Shown: positions 25,417-34,352 of the stretch, piece after piece
Layout of the letters: each line of letters begins with the position of its first letter
How positions within the stretch are numbered: the stretch's first letter is position 1
Assembly (NCBI GenBank): GCA_050789255.1
Contig: JBOZRQ010000013.1
Coordinates: forward strand, 1 to 64,000
DNA: 64,000 bases
Origin: JBOZRQ01 sp050789255
Lineage (GTDB): Bacteria > Bacillota > Sulfobacillia > Symbiobacteriales > Symbiobacteriaceae
Direction: 5' to 3'
Program-made: the position numbers and the translations under genes
Notes under the pieces: generated by a model
Seen by the model: only the letters and a program-made list of their open reading frames with translations
Told to the model about the DNA's origin: nothing
Database searches by the model: none

Positions 25417-26363
25417 GCGAGCTTATCCACCTTATCGAGGGCTTGATTGACATCTGCGTTCATGGCGTCGAGGGCGGCGGCGACAGCCTCCTTGACCTGC
25501 TCAGGCGAGGGGTCGGGCCCCAGCTGCTCGTGGGCGAAGATCACGCTGCGGGAGGCGCTCACAAGGGCGCCGAGCCCGTCGTCGTTGAAGGCGTGGACGA
25601 CGTCCTCCCCCTTGCCCCCCTGGGCGCCGTAGCCCGGCACTAGGATGATCGCCCTGGGCATCTCCTGCCGGTAGCGGGCGAGATCCTCGGGGTAGGTGGC
25701 GCCCACGACGGCGCCCACCGAGGAGTAGCCGGACTCTCCCCGCAGCGGTAGCCCCAGCTGATCGACCAGCTTCGCCACCTGCTGCGCGACCAGTTCACCG
25801 GAGAAGAGCGGCTGGTCCTGGAGCTCCCCGGATGAGGGGTTGCTGGTCTTGACCAGGACGAAGATCCCCGTTCCCCGGGCCTTGCAGCGCTGAACAAAGG
25901 GCTGCAGGCCGTCGCTGCCCAGGTACGGGTTCACGGTCAGGCACTCCGCCCAGAGCTCGGGATCCTCCCAGGAGGTCAGGGGGTTGGCCGTGCCAAAGAA
26001 GGCCGCGGCGTAGGCCTCCACTGTGGAGCCAATGTCGCCCCGCTTGGCGTCGGCAATGGTGAGCAGCCCCTTGCCGCGGGCGTACTTGACGGTCTCCCAG
26101 AAGGCCTCGACCCCGTGGTGCCCGTAGGCCTCATAGAAGGCGGACTGGGGCTTGACCACGGCGGCCCGATCCGCCACCGCATCGATCACCAGCCGGTTGA
26201 AGGCCAGGAATGCGGCGGCGGCGCCCCGGGCGGTGCGGCCGTAGCGAGAGGCGGCCTCCTCACGAATGGAGGCCGGAATCCGGGCGAGTACGGGGTCCAG
26301 GCCCACCACAGCGTGGGAGCGCTTCTCCACTACGGCCTCACAGACGCGATCGGCAAAGTGCAT
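25410..26363 (-). CDS. pyrF: Orotidine 5'-phosphate decarboxylase, type 2
   Basis: A 317-residue enzyme that decarboxylates OMP to UMP, the last step of pyrimidine synthesis. The catalytic cluster DAKRGDIG (105-112) is present, and the length fits the longer group 2 form rather than the ~230-residue form of Bacillus. It follows the rluD-type gene by three bases and overlaps ridA, so it belongs to the lspA-ylyB operon. No other pyr gene is in view. Confidence 0.93.
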   Translation of the reverse strand: MHFADRVCEAVVEKRSHAVVGLDPVLARIPASIREEAASRYGRTARGAAAAFLAFNRLVIDAVADRAAVVKPQSAFYEAYGHHGVEAFWETVKYARGKGLLTIADAKRGDIGSTVEAYAAAFFGTANPLTSWEDPELWAECLTVNPYLGSDGLQPFVQRCKARGTGIFVLVKTSNPSSGELQDQPLFSGELVAQQVAKLVDQLGLPLRGESGYSSVGAVVGATYPEDLARYRQEMPRAIILVPGYGAQGGKGEDVVHAFNDDGLGALVSASRSVIFAHEQLGPDPSPEQVKEAVAAALDAMNADVNQALDKVDKLAW

Positions 26364-26366
26364 GGC

Positions 26367-27284
26367 TTAGTGACTCTCCTCTCGCAGGCGCTGCAAGGCC
26401 TGCATGAAGTCGGCAGGAGGCTCGGCGGTAAACTCCACCCACTCCCCGCTGCGGGGGTGGTAGAAGCCGAGCTGGCGGGCGTGGAGCGCCTGGGGCTCCA
26501 TCTCCAGATGCGCCTTGCGCGTCCCGTAGACTGGGTCGGCCACCACGGGATGCCCAATGAAGGACATGTGCACCCGGATCTGGTGCGTGCGGCCAGTCTC
26601 CAGCTTGCACTCCACCAGGGCGTAAGCCTTGAAGCGCTCGAGCACCTTGAAGTGCGTGGTCGCCTCGCGGCCAGTGCGGGTGTTGACCGCCATGCGCTTG
26701 CGGTCCGACGGATGGCGCCCGATGGGCGCCTCGATCCGGCCGGTTTCCGGCATGGTGTTGCCGTGGACGATCGCCCAGTAGACCCGGCGGGCGGTGTGCT
26801 CGCGAATCTGGTCCTGCAGGGACTGCATTGCCTTTTCGTTCTTGGCCGCGACCAAAAGCCCGGTGGTGTCCTTGTCAAGCCGGTGGACGATCCCGGGGCG
26901 CAGTTCGCCGCCGATCCCCTCAAGGTCATCCACGTGGTCGAGCAAAGCGTTCACCAGGGTGCCGCTCCAATGCCCCGCGGCCGGGTGGACCACCAGCCCG
27001 CGCTGCTTGTTGATCACCACGACATCCTCGTCCTCGTAGACGACGTCAAGCGGGATCTCCTGAGGTACGAGGTCCATGGGCGTCGGATCCGGCACCACCA
27101 CGCGGATCTTGTCCCCCGGCACCACCGACTGCTTGGCCTTCGGCTGATTCCCGTTCACGGTCACGTGTCCGTCTTTGATCAACGCCTGGATACGGGAACG
27201 GGAGAGACCTACCTCTTCTACAGACGCCAGGTAGGCGTCGAGGCGGGAATCTCCCGTGTCGGCTACAAACTCATGCACTTTCAC
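26367..27284 (-). CDS. ylyB: RluA/RluD family 23S rRNA pseudouridine synthase (YlyB-like)
   Basis: The 305-residue protein has an N-terminal S4 RNA-binding domain (LDAYLASVEEVGLSRSRIQALIKDG) and a catalytic domain with Asp137 in HRLDKDTTGLL, plus RTHQIRVH. RluD enzymes modify helix 69 of 23S rRNA. Position directly downstream of lspA with a 14-base overlap is the same as ylyB in Bacillus, which supports that assignment. Confidence 0.92.
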   Translation of the reverse strand: MKVHEFVADTGDSRLDAYLASVEEVGLSRSRIQALIKDGHVTVNGNQPKAKQSVVPGDKIRVVVPDPTPMDLVPQEIPLDVVYEDEDVVVINKQRGLVVHPAAGHWSGTLVNALLDHVDDLEGIGGELRPGIVHRLDKDTTGLLVAAKNEKAMQSLQDQIREHTARRVYWAIVHGNTMPETGRIEAPIGRHPSDRKRMAVNTRTGREATTHFKVLERFKAYALVECKLETGRTHQIRVHMSFIGHPVVADPVYGTRKAHLEMEPQALHARQLGFYHPRSGEWVEFTAEPPADFMQALQRLREESH

Positions 27285-27738
27285 GCTGCCTCTTCTCTCC
27301 GTTCAAGGTCAGGAAGAGGATCAGAAGCCCCACCCCGACCGTAATGCCGATATCTGCCACGTTAAAGTTGGGGAACACGTACTTGTCCCAGTACAACAGG
27401 AAGAAGTCGACGACCTTGCCGTACCGCAGCCGATCGACCAGATTCCCGAGGGCCCCGCCCAGCAGAAAGCCCAGGGCGTAGGGCACCGGCCCCACCTTCG
27501 CCTCCGGCAGGCGGCTGTAGTAGAGAATCGCCCCAATGGCGCCCATGGACACCAGCACGAACAGCCACTGCTGATTGGCCAACATACCGAAGGCGGCGCC
27601 CGGGTTATGGACGAACTGGAGCGAAAAGAAGCCGTCGATGATCTTGATCTCCTGCAGCTCCGTCATACGGCTGGTAACCAGCCACTTCGTGAGCATATCG
27701 ACCGCAAATACAAGCGCTCCGACTACGACCGTAATCAA
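27271..27738 (-). CDS. lspA: Signal peptidase II (lipoprotein signal peptidase)
   Basis: This 155-residue membrane aspartyl protease removes signal peptides from diacylglyceryl-modified prolipoproteins; the window encodes at least seven such lipoproteins. Seen are four membrane helices, VHNPGAAFGML, and the catalytic aspartates in GNLVDRLRYGKVVDF and FNVADIGI. It starts with TTG at 27738 behind GGGGTG. Its end overlaps the rluD-type gene. Confidence 0.93.
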   Translation of the reverse strand: MITVVVGALVFAVDMLTKWLVTSRMTELQEIKIIDGFFSLQFVHNPGAAFGMLANQQWLFVLVSMGAIGAILYYSRLPEAKVGPVPYALGFLLGGALGNLVDRLRYGKVVDFFLLYWDKYVFPNFNVADIGITVGVGLLILFLTLNGEKRQRESA

Positions 27739-27850
27739 ACTAGGTTCACCCCATTCTGTCCTAGTCTACCACACTAGGAAGGAACAGGTCCAGAACCTCC
27801 GGGCGCTCCAAATCAGCCCGACCGCGGCCCACTATCGCCCGGAATGATGC

Positions 27851-28043
27851 CGGTTGGGGGTGTTTCGGTCGAAGCATTCAGACCCGTAGCCTACGGGCGC
27901 TTAGCAGGCCGAACTCAGCAAAAATCGGGCGGTGCGTCCCTTAACTGACCACTGTAACAGCGGTTCCCGATTTTTGCGGACCGGATTCATGCTTAGCGCC
28001 CGTTAGCAAGGGGCTGGGGCGCAGACCGAAATACCACCAACCA
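27851..28043. repeat. Nested palindromic repeat element, copy A
   Basis: This ~193-bp non-coding element lies between lspA and the ylyA-type gene. Three nested inverted arms are seen: outer 27851-27870 with 28024-28043 (17 of 20 match), middle ACGGGCGCTTAGCAG with TGCTTAGCGCCCGT, and inner GCAAAAATCGGG with CCCGATTTTTGC. The sequence between GCATTCAG and CTGGGGCG is largely identical to copy B at 37332-37526, including GGGCGGTGCGTCCCT and CAGCGGTTCCCG. No open reading frame for a transposase is present, so it looks like a MITE- or BIME-type element. Confidence 0.75.
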
Positions 28044-28048
28044 AGGAC

Positions 28049-28780
28049 CTAGTCGCGCCGGACGTAGTGGGTTCGGTGGCTGAACAGTCCCATCCGGAAC
28101 TTGCTTTCGGGGATCGCGATGGTGGGGCTGTTCTCCTCGTCGAAGTCCTCCCGTTGGAACGGCTCACCGTCCTCGTCGACGAAGACGTCCATCGGGTCAA
28201 CCACGCTCCACAGATCATCGTCGGCGTTGTACATGTCGCCGTAGGTACGGGCGCCCGGGATGTCCTGCGGGGTTTCCGATGTGCCGTACTGGGCAACGGC
28301 CTGCCAGGCGTCCTCCCCGTCGAAGCCCGCCTCGCCCGACCCGGCCCGGGACGAACGTCCCCACGGCGGGTTGAGCACCTGCTCCTCGATCGGCCGGTGG
28401 AACCGATCCGGCAGCGCTTCACGTCCCTCCTGGCACCGGATGCAGGTCGTGGCGCTGGGGAAGACCTCCAGGCGGGCCTCACCGATCGGTCCGCCGCACT
28501 CCTCGCAGATCCCATACTCGCCGCGGTCCATCCGCTCCAGGGCGATGTCGATCTCACGGATCCGGCGCAGGTTATTGCTGAACAGGCCGAGGTCCTTCTC
28601 ACGTTCGAACATCTCCGTGCCGAGGTCGGCCGGGTGGTTATCGTATTTGGAGTCCTCCTGCAGCTGATCGCTCTGCGAGGTGAACCCGATGCCCGTCTCC
28701 TCAATCATGTTGATCCGCTCCTGGTAGAAGTCCCGCTCCTCCAGCAGCTTTTGCCGAAAGGCCGACAGGTCCACGCGCAC
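28049..28780 (-). CDS. TraR/DksA-type zinc finger protein (YteA/YlyA family)
   Basis: The 243-residue protein has an N-terminal coiled region and a DksA-type C4 zinc finger (Cys92, 95, 113 and 116; GICEECGGPIGEARL), followed by an acidic tail of the YteA family. It lies next to lspA, the place held by ylyA in Bacillus, whose product binds RNA polymerase and tunes sigma-G-dependent sporulation genes. A similar role is plausible but inferred. The N-terminal coil lacks the obvious DxxDA tip of DksA. The stop codon is six bases from the palindromic repeat copy A. Confidence 0.85.
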   Translation of the reverse strand: MRVDLSAFRQKLLEERDFYQERINMIEETGIGFTSQSDQLQEDSKYDNHPADLGTEMFEREKDLGLFSNNLRRIREIDIALERMDRGEYGICEECGGPIGEARLEVFPSATTCIRCQEGREALPDRFHRPIEEQVLNPPWGRSSRAGSGEAGFDGEDAWQAVAQYGTSETPQDIPGARTYGDMYNADDDLWSVVDPMDVFVDEDGEPFQREDFDEENSPTIAIPESKFRMGLFSHRTHYVRRD

Positions 28781-28833
28781 ACTCCTCCCGTCTGAAGGCG
28801 TCTCTTCGGTAGTGTGCCCGCATTATGTCATTC

Positions 28834-29184
28834 TTACGGACGCAGATTGGTATCGACCAGGCGGACAATCGTGGCGAGGAAATCGCCAATGAGCGGCAGG
28901 TTTGCCATCATAAGACCGCGCACAACGTAGAGCACCATCGCTGAGAGGATGGCGAATCCGATGCCAAGGCCCAACCCGCGTGCGCTGCCGGCGAGGAAAT
29001 TGATCCACAGCAGCCGCCAGGGGTTGCGCAGCAATGATGTGTACTCGGCCAGGTTCATCTTCTCAATGGCAAAGGCGAGCTTTTCAAGGCGCTCCTGCAG
29101 CGTGTCCCCGGGATCGCCGGGAACCTTGACGCCCACTGCCGCTTCCGGCCCGCCGGTGCGCTCGTCAAAATCGTCCAACGACAC
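28834..29184 (-). CDS. DUF5665 domain membrane protein
   Basis: This 116-residue protein has a soluble N-terminus, the segment KLAFAIEKMNLAEYTSLLRNPWRLLWINFLAG (split here only by reading) typical of DUF5665, and two membrane helices (about residues 66-88 and 92-112). Function is unknown; the family is common in spore-forming Bacillota. It lies just upstream of the ylyA-type gene on the same strand, and marks the last conserved gene before the transporter block. Confidence 0.75.
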   Translation of the reverse strand: MSLDDFDERTGGPEAAVGVKVPGDPGDTLQERLEKLAFAIEKMNLAEYTSLLRNPWRLLWINFLAGSARGLGLGIGFAILSAMVLYVVRGLMMANLPLIGDFLATIVRLVDTNLRP

Positions 29185-29238
29185 GAAAAGCCCTCCCTCA
29201 AGGTAGTCTGTACCTCGGGGAGGGCTTGCTATGAAGGA

Positions 29239-30195
29239 TCAGCTGAACTTCACGCGTGGATCGACCACGGCGTACATGACATCCGCAATCAGGTTGCCGA
29301 CCACCGTGAAGAACGCAAACATGAGGTTTGTCGCCATAATCACGTTGTAGTCGTTCTGGAAGACGGCACCGACTGCGACACGCCCCATGCCGGGAATGGC
29401 GAACAGGTTCTCCACGATCAGGGCGCCGCCCACGAAGTCCGCCAGGCCGAGGCCAAGGATCGTGACGACGGGCATCATGGAGTTGCGCATCGCATGCCGG
29501 AAGATGACGACCCGCTCGGACAGGCCCTTGGACCGAGCCGTGCGGATGTAATCGAGCTTCAGCACCTCCAGCAGGCTGGAACGCACGTAGCGGGAGGTAC
29601 CGGCGATGTCGTTGATCGACATGACGATGACTGGCATGATCATGTGCTTGACGAGATCCCAGAAATCGTTCTCCCGTCCCATGCTGTGCAGACCGATGGC
29701 TGGCAGCCACTTCAGCTTGACCGCAAAGAGCAACATGAGCAGGATCCCGAGCCAGAACGAGGGGATCGATATTCCCGCAAAACCGAAGAGCGTTGCGGCG
29801 TGATCCCAGAAGGAGTACCGTTTCACCGCCGACAGCACGCCCACCAACACTGCAAGGGTAAAGCCGACGAAGAAGGAGGTGATCGTCAGGCGGAGGGTGT
29901 TGGGCAGAACCCGGGTAATCTTCTTCATGACGGGATCCCCGTCGACCGCCGATCGTCCGAGATCGCCCTGAAGCGCTCTGCCCAGCCACTTTACGTACTG
30001 CACAGGCCACGGCTTATCGAGCCCAAGCTGCTGCCGCATGCGGGCGACCGCTTCCGGCTTGTTCTGCGCTTCCAGGGGCAGGTATGCCTTGACCGGGTCA
30101 CCCGGCGCCAACTGGTAGATCCCGAACGACAAGAAGGAGATGACCACTAAAAGGGGGATAAGCGACAGCAGCCGCTTGATGAGAAAGTTGACCAA
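29239..30195 (-). CDS. Peptide-type ABC permease (DppB-like), second copy in cluster
   Basis: The 318-residue membrane protein opens with the DppB motif (IKRLLSLIPLLVVISFLSFGIYQLAPGDPV) and has the EAA loop YIRTARSKGLSERVVIFRHAMRNSMMP. It is plainly a paralogue of the DppB-like gene at 31165-32121, sharing long identical stretches such as SLLEVLKLDYIRTARSKGLSER and the C-terminal YAVVDPRVKFS. It is the last gene of the cluster, 20 bases after the DppC-like gene. Two B-type subunits with one C-type suggest alternative channels. Confidence 0.9.
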   Translation of the reverse strand: MVNFLIKRLLSLIPLLVVISFLSFGIYQLAPGDPVKAYLPLEAQNKPEAVARMRQQLGLDKPWPVQYVKWLGRALQGDLGRSAVDGDPVMKKITRVLPNTLRLTITSFFVGFTLAVLVGVLSAVKRYSFWDHAATLFGFAGISIPSFWLGILLMLLFAVKLKWLPAIGLHSMGRENDFWDLVKHMIMPVIVMSINDIAGTSRYVRSSLLEVLKLDYIRTARSKGLSERVVIFRHAMRNSMMPVVTILGLGLADFVGGALIVENLFAIPGMGRVAVGAVFQNDYNVIMATNLMFAFFTVVGNLIADVMYAVVDPRVKFS

Positions 30196-30214
30196 GAAGG
30201 CTCCCCCTCCCTAC

Positions 30215-31150
30215 TCACTCCTTGAGTCGCGGATCCAGGGCGTCACGCAGGCCGTCGCCCACGAAGTAGAAGGCCAGGGTGGCGAGGAAGATCGCCAGGC
30301 CGGGGTAGATCTGCGTCCAAACTGCGGTACGCAGGTACTGGTAGTTCTGATGCTCATAGAGCATGTTACCCCACGACGGCGTCGGCGGCTGAACGCCAAT
30401 GCCCAGGTAGGAGAGCGAGGCTTCGGTGAGCATGGCCAGTGCGACGCGCAGGGTGGCGCTCACGATCAGCACGTGGAACAGGTTCGGGGCCATATGCTTC
30501 CAGATGATTCGACCGTCGGTGGCGCCCATGGCACGGGCAGCTTCAACGAAGTCGCGCTGCTTGAGCGACAGGATCTCACCGCGCACGAGGCGTGCGGTGC
30601 CCATCCACGACAGGACGCCCAGAACGAACATGATCAGCCAGATCGAGTTGCCGACGAAGGCAAGCACGGTCAGCAGCAGGGGCAGGGTCGGGATCGAAAG
30701 CAGGATGTCGACGAAGCGCATCAGGATGTTGTCAACCCAGCCGCCGTAGAAACCGGCGACAGCGCCGACCAGCATGCCGAGCGCAAGGCTGACGGAGGTC
30801 GAGATGAAGCCGATGTTCAGCGAGATCTGGGCGCCGTACATCAGGCGGGTGAGCATGTCACGGCCGTACAGGTCGGTGCCCAGGTAGTAGGTCTGACCGG
30901 TGGTCGGGTTGATGGTCCCGGGGGGCTTCAGGCGCTGGGTCAGATCCAGGAAGTCACGATCCTGCGGAGCGATCACGGGAGCCAGAATCGCGATCAGGAA
31001 CAGCAGAATCAGCATCACGGCGCCGACCATGGCCAGCTTGTTCTTGCGGTAGCGACGCCAGAAGATCGCGAACCAGGTCTTCTGCTTGGCGTTCTCAGGA
31101 GGGCCCTGAAGGGGGCTGTTCTCGGGATTCACCTTTTCAACCACGGCCAT
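30215..31150 (-). CDS. Peptide-type ABC permease (DppC-like)
   Basis: This 311-residue subunit has a long cytosolic N-terminus, a first helix near residues 40-60 (LAMVGAVMLILLFLIAILAPVIAP), the YLGTDLYGRDMLTRLMYGAQISL motif and the EAA loop DFVEAARAMGATDGRIIWKHMAPN. It lies between two DppB-like genes with gaps of 14 and 19 bases and can pair with either. No ATPase gene is linked. Confidence 0.9.
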   Translation of the reverse strand: MAVVEKVNPENSPLQGPPENAKQKTWFAIFWRRYRKNKLAMVGAVMLILLFLIAILAPVIAPQDRDFLDLTQRLKPPGTINPTTGQTYYLGTDLYGRDMLTRLMYGAQISLNIGFISTSVSLALGMLVGAVAGFYGGWVDNILMRFVDILLSIPTLPLLLTVLAFVGNSIWLIMFVLGVLSWMGTARLVRGEILSLKQRDFVEAARAMGATDGRIIWKHMAPNLFHVLIVSATLRVALAMLTEASLSYLGIGVQPPTPSWGNMLYEHQNYQYLRTAVWTQIYPGLAIFLATLAFYFVGDGLRDALDPRLKE

Positions 31151-31164
31151 TCAGATACCCCTCC

Positions 31165-32121
31165 CTAGGAGAACTTGACGCGCGGGTCTACCACGGCGTA
31201 CATGAAGTCTGCGAGCATGTTACCGAGCACGGTGAGCAGGGAGAACATGATGTTGGTGCCCATGATCACCGCGTAGTCCTTCTGGAAAACGGCGTTGACC
31301 GTAATACGGCCCATGCCGGGGATTGCGAACATGTTTTCAATGACGAGCGAACCGCCGACGAAGCCGGCCAGACCCAGGCCAAGGAAGGTGATAACGGGCA
31401 TCAGGGAGTTGCGGAGGGCATGCTTGTAGATGACGATCCGCTCGCTAAGGCCCTTCGACCGGGCGGTTCGGATGTAGTCCAGCTTCAGCACCTCGAGCAG
31501 GCTGGTACGGACAAAGCGGGAGGTGGCGGCGATCTGTCCGAAGGCCAGTACGCCGACGGGCATCGCCATATGCTTGACCAGGTCTAAGAACTCGCCTTCA
31601 TGGCCCCGGGAGTACATACCCGTGGCCGGCAGCCACTTCAGTTGAATCGAGAAGAGCATCATGAGCAGAATGCCTAGCCAGAAGTTCGGCATAGCGATGC
31701 CGGCAAAGCTGAACAGGGTAGATATCTGATCAAAGATCGAATACCGCCTGGTCGCTGAGAGAACACCTACGGCAATAGCGCCAACGAAGCCGATAAAGAA
31801 GGCCGCGAGGTTCATGTTCAGGCTGATGGGAACGGAGCGCTTCAGCATACTGGAAACCGGTTCGCCGGACACCAGGGAACGACCCATGTCGCCGGTGGCC
31901 AGCTTCTTCAGCCAGTTGACATACTGGATGGTCCAGTGCTTGTCCAGACCGAGCTGTGCGCGAATCCGCTCAATGGCGGCAGGGTTTCCGGCCATTTCAC
32001 GGGGCACGAACTGCTGGACAGGATCACCAGGCTGCAGCTGGTAGATGCCGAAGGAGAGGAAGCTAATCAGCAGGACCATAGGAATTAGCTCGAGGAGTCG
32101 CCGAATAAAAAAGCGCGTCAC
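31165..32121 (-). CDS. Peptide-type ABC permease (DppB-like), first copy in cluster
   Basis: The 318-residue protein carries the usual DppB opening (FFIRRLLELIPMVLLISFLSFGIYQLQPGDPV) and EAA loop (YIRTARSKGLSERIVIYKHALRN). It is the first permease after the binding protein gene, separated by about 200 bases that include a hairpin. Near-identical length and C-terminus to the gene at 29239-30195 point to a local duplication. Confidence 0.9.
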   Translation of the reverse strand: MTRFFIRRLLELIPMVLLISFLSFGIYQLQPGDPVQQFVPREMAGNPAAIERIRAQLGLDKHWTIQYVNWLKKLATGDMGRSLVSGEPVSSMLKRSVPISLNMNLAAFFIGFVGAIAVGVLSATRRYSIFDQISTLFSFAGIAMPNFWLGILLMMLFSIQLKWLPATGMYSRGHEGEFLDLVKHMAMPVGVLAFGQIAATSRFVRTSLLEVLKLDYIRTARSKGLSERIVIYKHALRNSLMPVITFLGLGLAGFVGGSLVIENMFAIPGMGRITVNAVFQKDYAVIMGTNIMFSLLTVLGNMLADFMYAVVDPRVKFS

Positions 32122-32281
32122 CCGACTGATACCCCCATTTCCAAGTTACCAGGTATACGAAAACGCCCGCCCGTAGGGAGCAATACCTTTGCCTCATTTG
32201 ACGAGACAGGCCTACAGGCCGTTCACTTTTTTTAGTTCAGGGGGCCTTATTACTAACATTCAAACGACCCCGGAACAGAGG

Positions 32282-32309
32282 CTACGGTCCCCCGTGAGGG
32301 GGACCGTAG
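32282..32309 (-). terminator. Intercistronic hairpin after the second peptide binding protein gene
   Basis: CTACGGTCCCCC and GGGGGACCGTAG form a perfect 12-base stem with a GTGA loop, 20 bases past the stop of the binding protein gene on the minus strand. There is no U run, so full termination is doubtful. Confidence 0.6.
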
Positions 32310-32329
32310 TGTGTTCCAGCGGGAAGCGC

Positions 32330-34096
32330 TTACTTGGCGGAACGGGCGTCCTGGACGTACCACTGGTCGAAGTTGTAGTGGCTGCCGACCGGGAGCATCT
32401 TCTCGGGGATACCGCCGATGCGCTTGTTCCAGCCGCCGATGGCGTTGGCGAAGAACAGCCAGGTGTAAACCTGCTCGTCGGCGAGGATGTTCTGGGCCTG
32501 TACGTAGATCTCCTTACGCTTGGCCTGGTCGGTGACCTTACGGCCCTCTTCGTACAGCTTGTCGATCTGCGGCATGTTGATACCGCTCATGGCGTTGAAG
32601 CCGCCCTTGCTGTGGAAGATGTCGAAGGAGTCGGGATCGAAACCGAGGCTCCAGCCCAGGATATAGGCCTGCTTCTTGTCGGTGTCGATGTAGTCGAGGA
32701 AGGCGTTCCACTCCATGAGGTTGACCTTGACCTCGATACCGACCTTCTTCAGGGCCTGCTGGATGATAACAGCAGCCTGCTCACGGTTCTTGTTACCGTT
32801 GTTGGTAGCGACCTCGAAAGCGAGCTTCTGGCCGCCCTTGGCACGGATGCCGTCGGCGCCCTTCACCCAGCCGGCCTCGTCGAGGAGCTTCTCAGCCTTG
32901 GCGACGTCGTACGGGAAGACGGGCAGCTTGTCGCTGTAGTCCCAACGCACGGGCGAAGCATGGCCGTTGGCCACGGTGCCATGGCCCTTCAGCAGCTGGT
33001 CAACGATCTCCTGGCGGTTGATGGCGTGGGTGATCGCCTGGCGGACCCGCTTGTCCTGGAACATCGGGTTCAGCAGGTTGTAGCCCATGAAGGTGTAGCT
33101 GAACTGCATGCCCTCACGGATATCGACGTGCTTGACGTCGTTCTTGAAGTGGTCGAAGTTGTCGGCCTGGATGCCGGCGAAGTCGGTCTCGCCAGTCTCA
33201 AGGGCGACCATGTTGGCCTGGGAGTCCGGAATGGTCTTGATGACGATCTTGTCGATGTTCATTTCCTTCTGGTGCAGGCCCCACTTCCAGTCGGGGTTGC
33301 GCTCCAGGGTAATGTGATCGTCCTTGACCCACTCGACGAACTTGTAGGCGCCGGAGCCGATCGGCTTCTTGGCGAAGTCCGAGCCCTTCATGTCGTTCTG
33401 GGAGTTCTCCAGCAGGTGCTTCGGCAGGATGCCGTAGCCGGTGAAGCTGTTGAGGAAGGGAGCGAACGGCTCGTCGAGCTCAACGCGGACGGTGTAGGGG
33501 TCGGGAGCGGTGATGCCGCCAGCCTTCAGGAAGGTCTGGTAAGCGGCATTCTTCAGCTCGTCGGCCTTCTTGTCGTCGATCTTCTTGTCCTTGAGATCGG
33601 CGTTGATCTTGTCGTACTCTTCGCCCAGCTTGGTCCAGCCCTTGATGCCGGAGAAGCTGTCGAAGCGCACGCCCTGGTACTTCGGATGGGCGATGTGGTG
33701 GAAGGTGAACAGGACGTCGTCGGCGGTCAGGGGCTTGCCATCATGGAACTTGACGTCCTTGCGGAGCTTGAAGGTGTAGATCTTGTCCTGCTCCACGTTC
33801 ATGGACTCGGCGAGGCCGGGCTTGTAACCGAGGGTTTCGTCGCGGGTCATGAGGGAGTCATAGATGAAGCTCTGGACGAAAGAAGAGGCGGTATCGGAGT
33901 CGACGGTGGAAACGAGGATCTTGGCGTCACCAATCGTGGTGTAAACGTAGGTGCCGCCCTTCTGCGGGCCCTGAGCCGCCGGCGGGTTGTCCGCGGGCTT
34001 GTCAGTGGGCTTGGAGCTGCAGCCGGAGAGGACCAGGGAGGCGCCGATGACGGCCGTCATCGCACCCAGAGCGAAACGCTTGACCCCAACTTTCAT
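32330..34096 (-). CDS. Peptide-type ABC transporter substrate-binding lipoprotein (SBP family 5)
   Basis: The product (588 residues from ATG 34096) has a lipoprotein signal MKVGVKRFALGAMTAVIGAS-LVLSGC followed by an SBP_bac_5 domain (GGTYVYTTIGDAKIL; LAESMNVEQDKIYTFKLRKDVKFHDGKPL). It would bind peptides or similar solutes for the three downstream permeases. The ATG is chosen because the signal peptide begins there; upstream in-frame starts give no signal. It is divergent from a small membrane protein gene at 34353, with a shared promoter region that contains repeated AGCCTA boxes. Confidence 0.9.
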   Translation of the reverse strand: MKVGVKRFALGAMTAVIGASLVLSGCSSKPTDKPADNPPAAQGPQKGGTYVYTTIGDAKILVSTVDSDTASSFVQSFIYDSLMTRDETLGYKPGLAESMNVEQDKIYTFKLRKDVKFHDGKPLTADDVLFTFHHIAHPKYQGVRFDSFSGIKGWTKLGEEYDKINADLKDKKIDDKKADELKNAAYQTFLKAGGITAPDPYTVRVELDEPFAPFLNSFTGYGILPKHLLENSQNDMKGSDFAKKPIGSGAYKFVEWVKDDHITLERNPDWKWGLHQKEMNIDKIVIKTIPDSQANMVALETGETDFAGIQADNFDHFKNDVKHVDIREGMQFSYTFMGYNLLNPMFQDKRVRQAITHAINRQEIVDQLLKGHGTVANGHASPVRWDYSDKLPVFPYDVAKAEKLLDEAGWVKGADGIRAKGGQKLAFEVATNNGNKNREQAAVIIQQALKKVGIEVKVNLMEWNAFLDYIDTDKKQAYILGWSLGFDPDSFDIFHSKGGFNAMSGINMPQIDKLYEEGRKVTDQAKRKEIYVQAQNILADEQVYTWLFFANAIGGWNKRIGGIPEKMLPVGSHYNFDQWYVQDARSAK

Positions 34097-34241
34097 CTCT
34101 CTTGTGACCCCCAAATCTAGTTTTCTGTGGTCCGGGACTAAAGTCGGTTTCCCGACTCGGAACCCAGAAAGTGGTCGGACCCCTCCCATTCCTCACCACA
34201 GGAGGAATGATAAGCTCCGTAGTATTACGGTGTAGGTCCAC

Positions 34242-34335
34242 TAGGCTAAAATAATTCGTCAGCCTAAACTCTTTTCCTGCTTTCCTCGGATAAATGAACG
34301 ATTTTGGCAGAGTTGTAGTCTAACAGACAGCCTAG
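34242..34335. promoter_or_regulatory. Divergent control region with repeated AGCCTA boxes
   Basis: TAGGCT at 34242-34247 and AGCCTA at 34261-34266 form an inverted pair with a 13-base gap, and AGCCTAG recurs at 34329-34335 next to the ribosome site of the right-hand gene. The stretch between is AT-rich (ATAATTCG; ATAAATGAACG), as expected for promoters in both directions. A regulator is not known. Confidence 0.35.
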
Positions 34336-34352
34336 TGCCTAGGAGGGGTTCG

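Noticed and set aside
32189..34120. Very long open frame on the plus strand opposite the second peptide binding protein gene
   Set aside because: It mirrors a well-supported gene with signal peptide and SBP domain; the antisense frame stays open because of C-ending codons in GC-rich DNA, and its translation is low-complexity Leu/Val/Asp-rich text.
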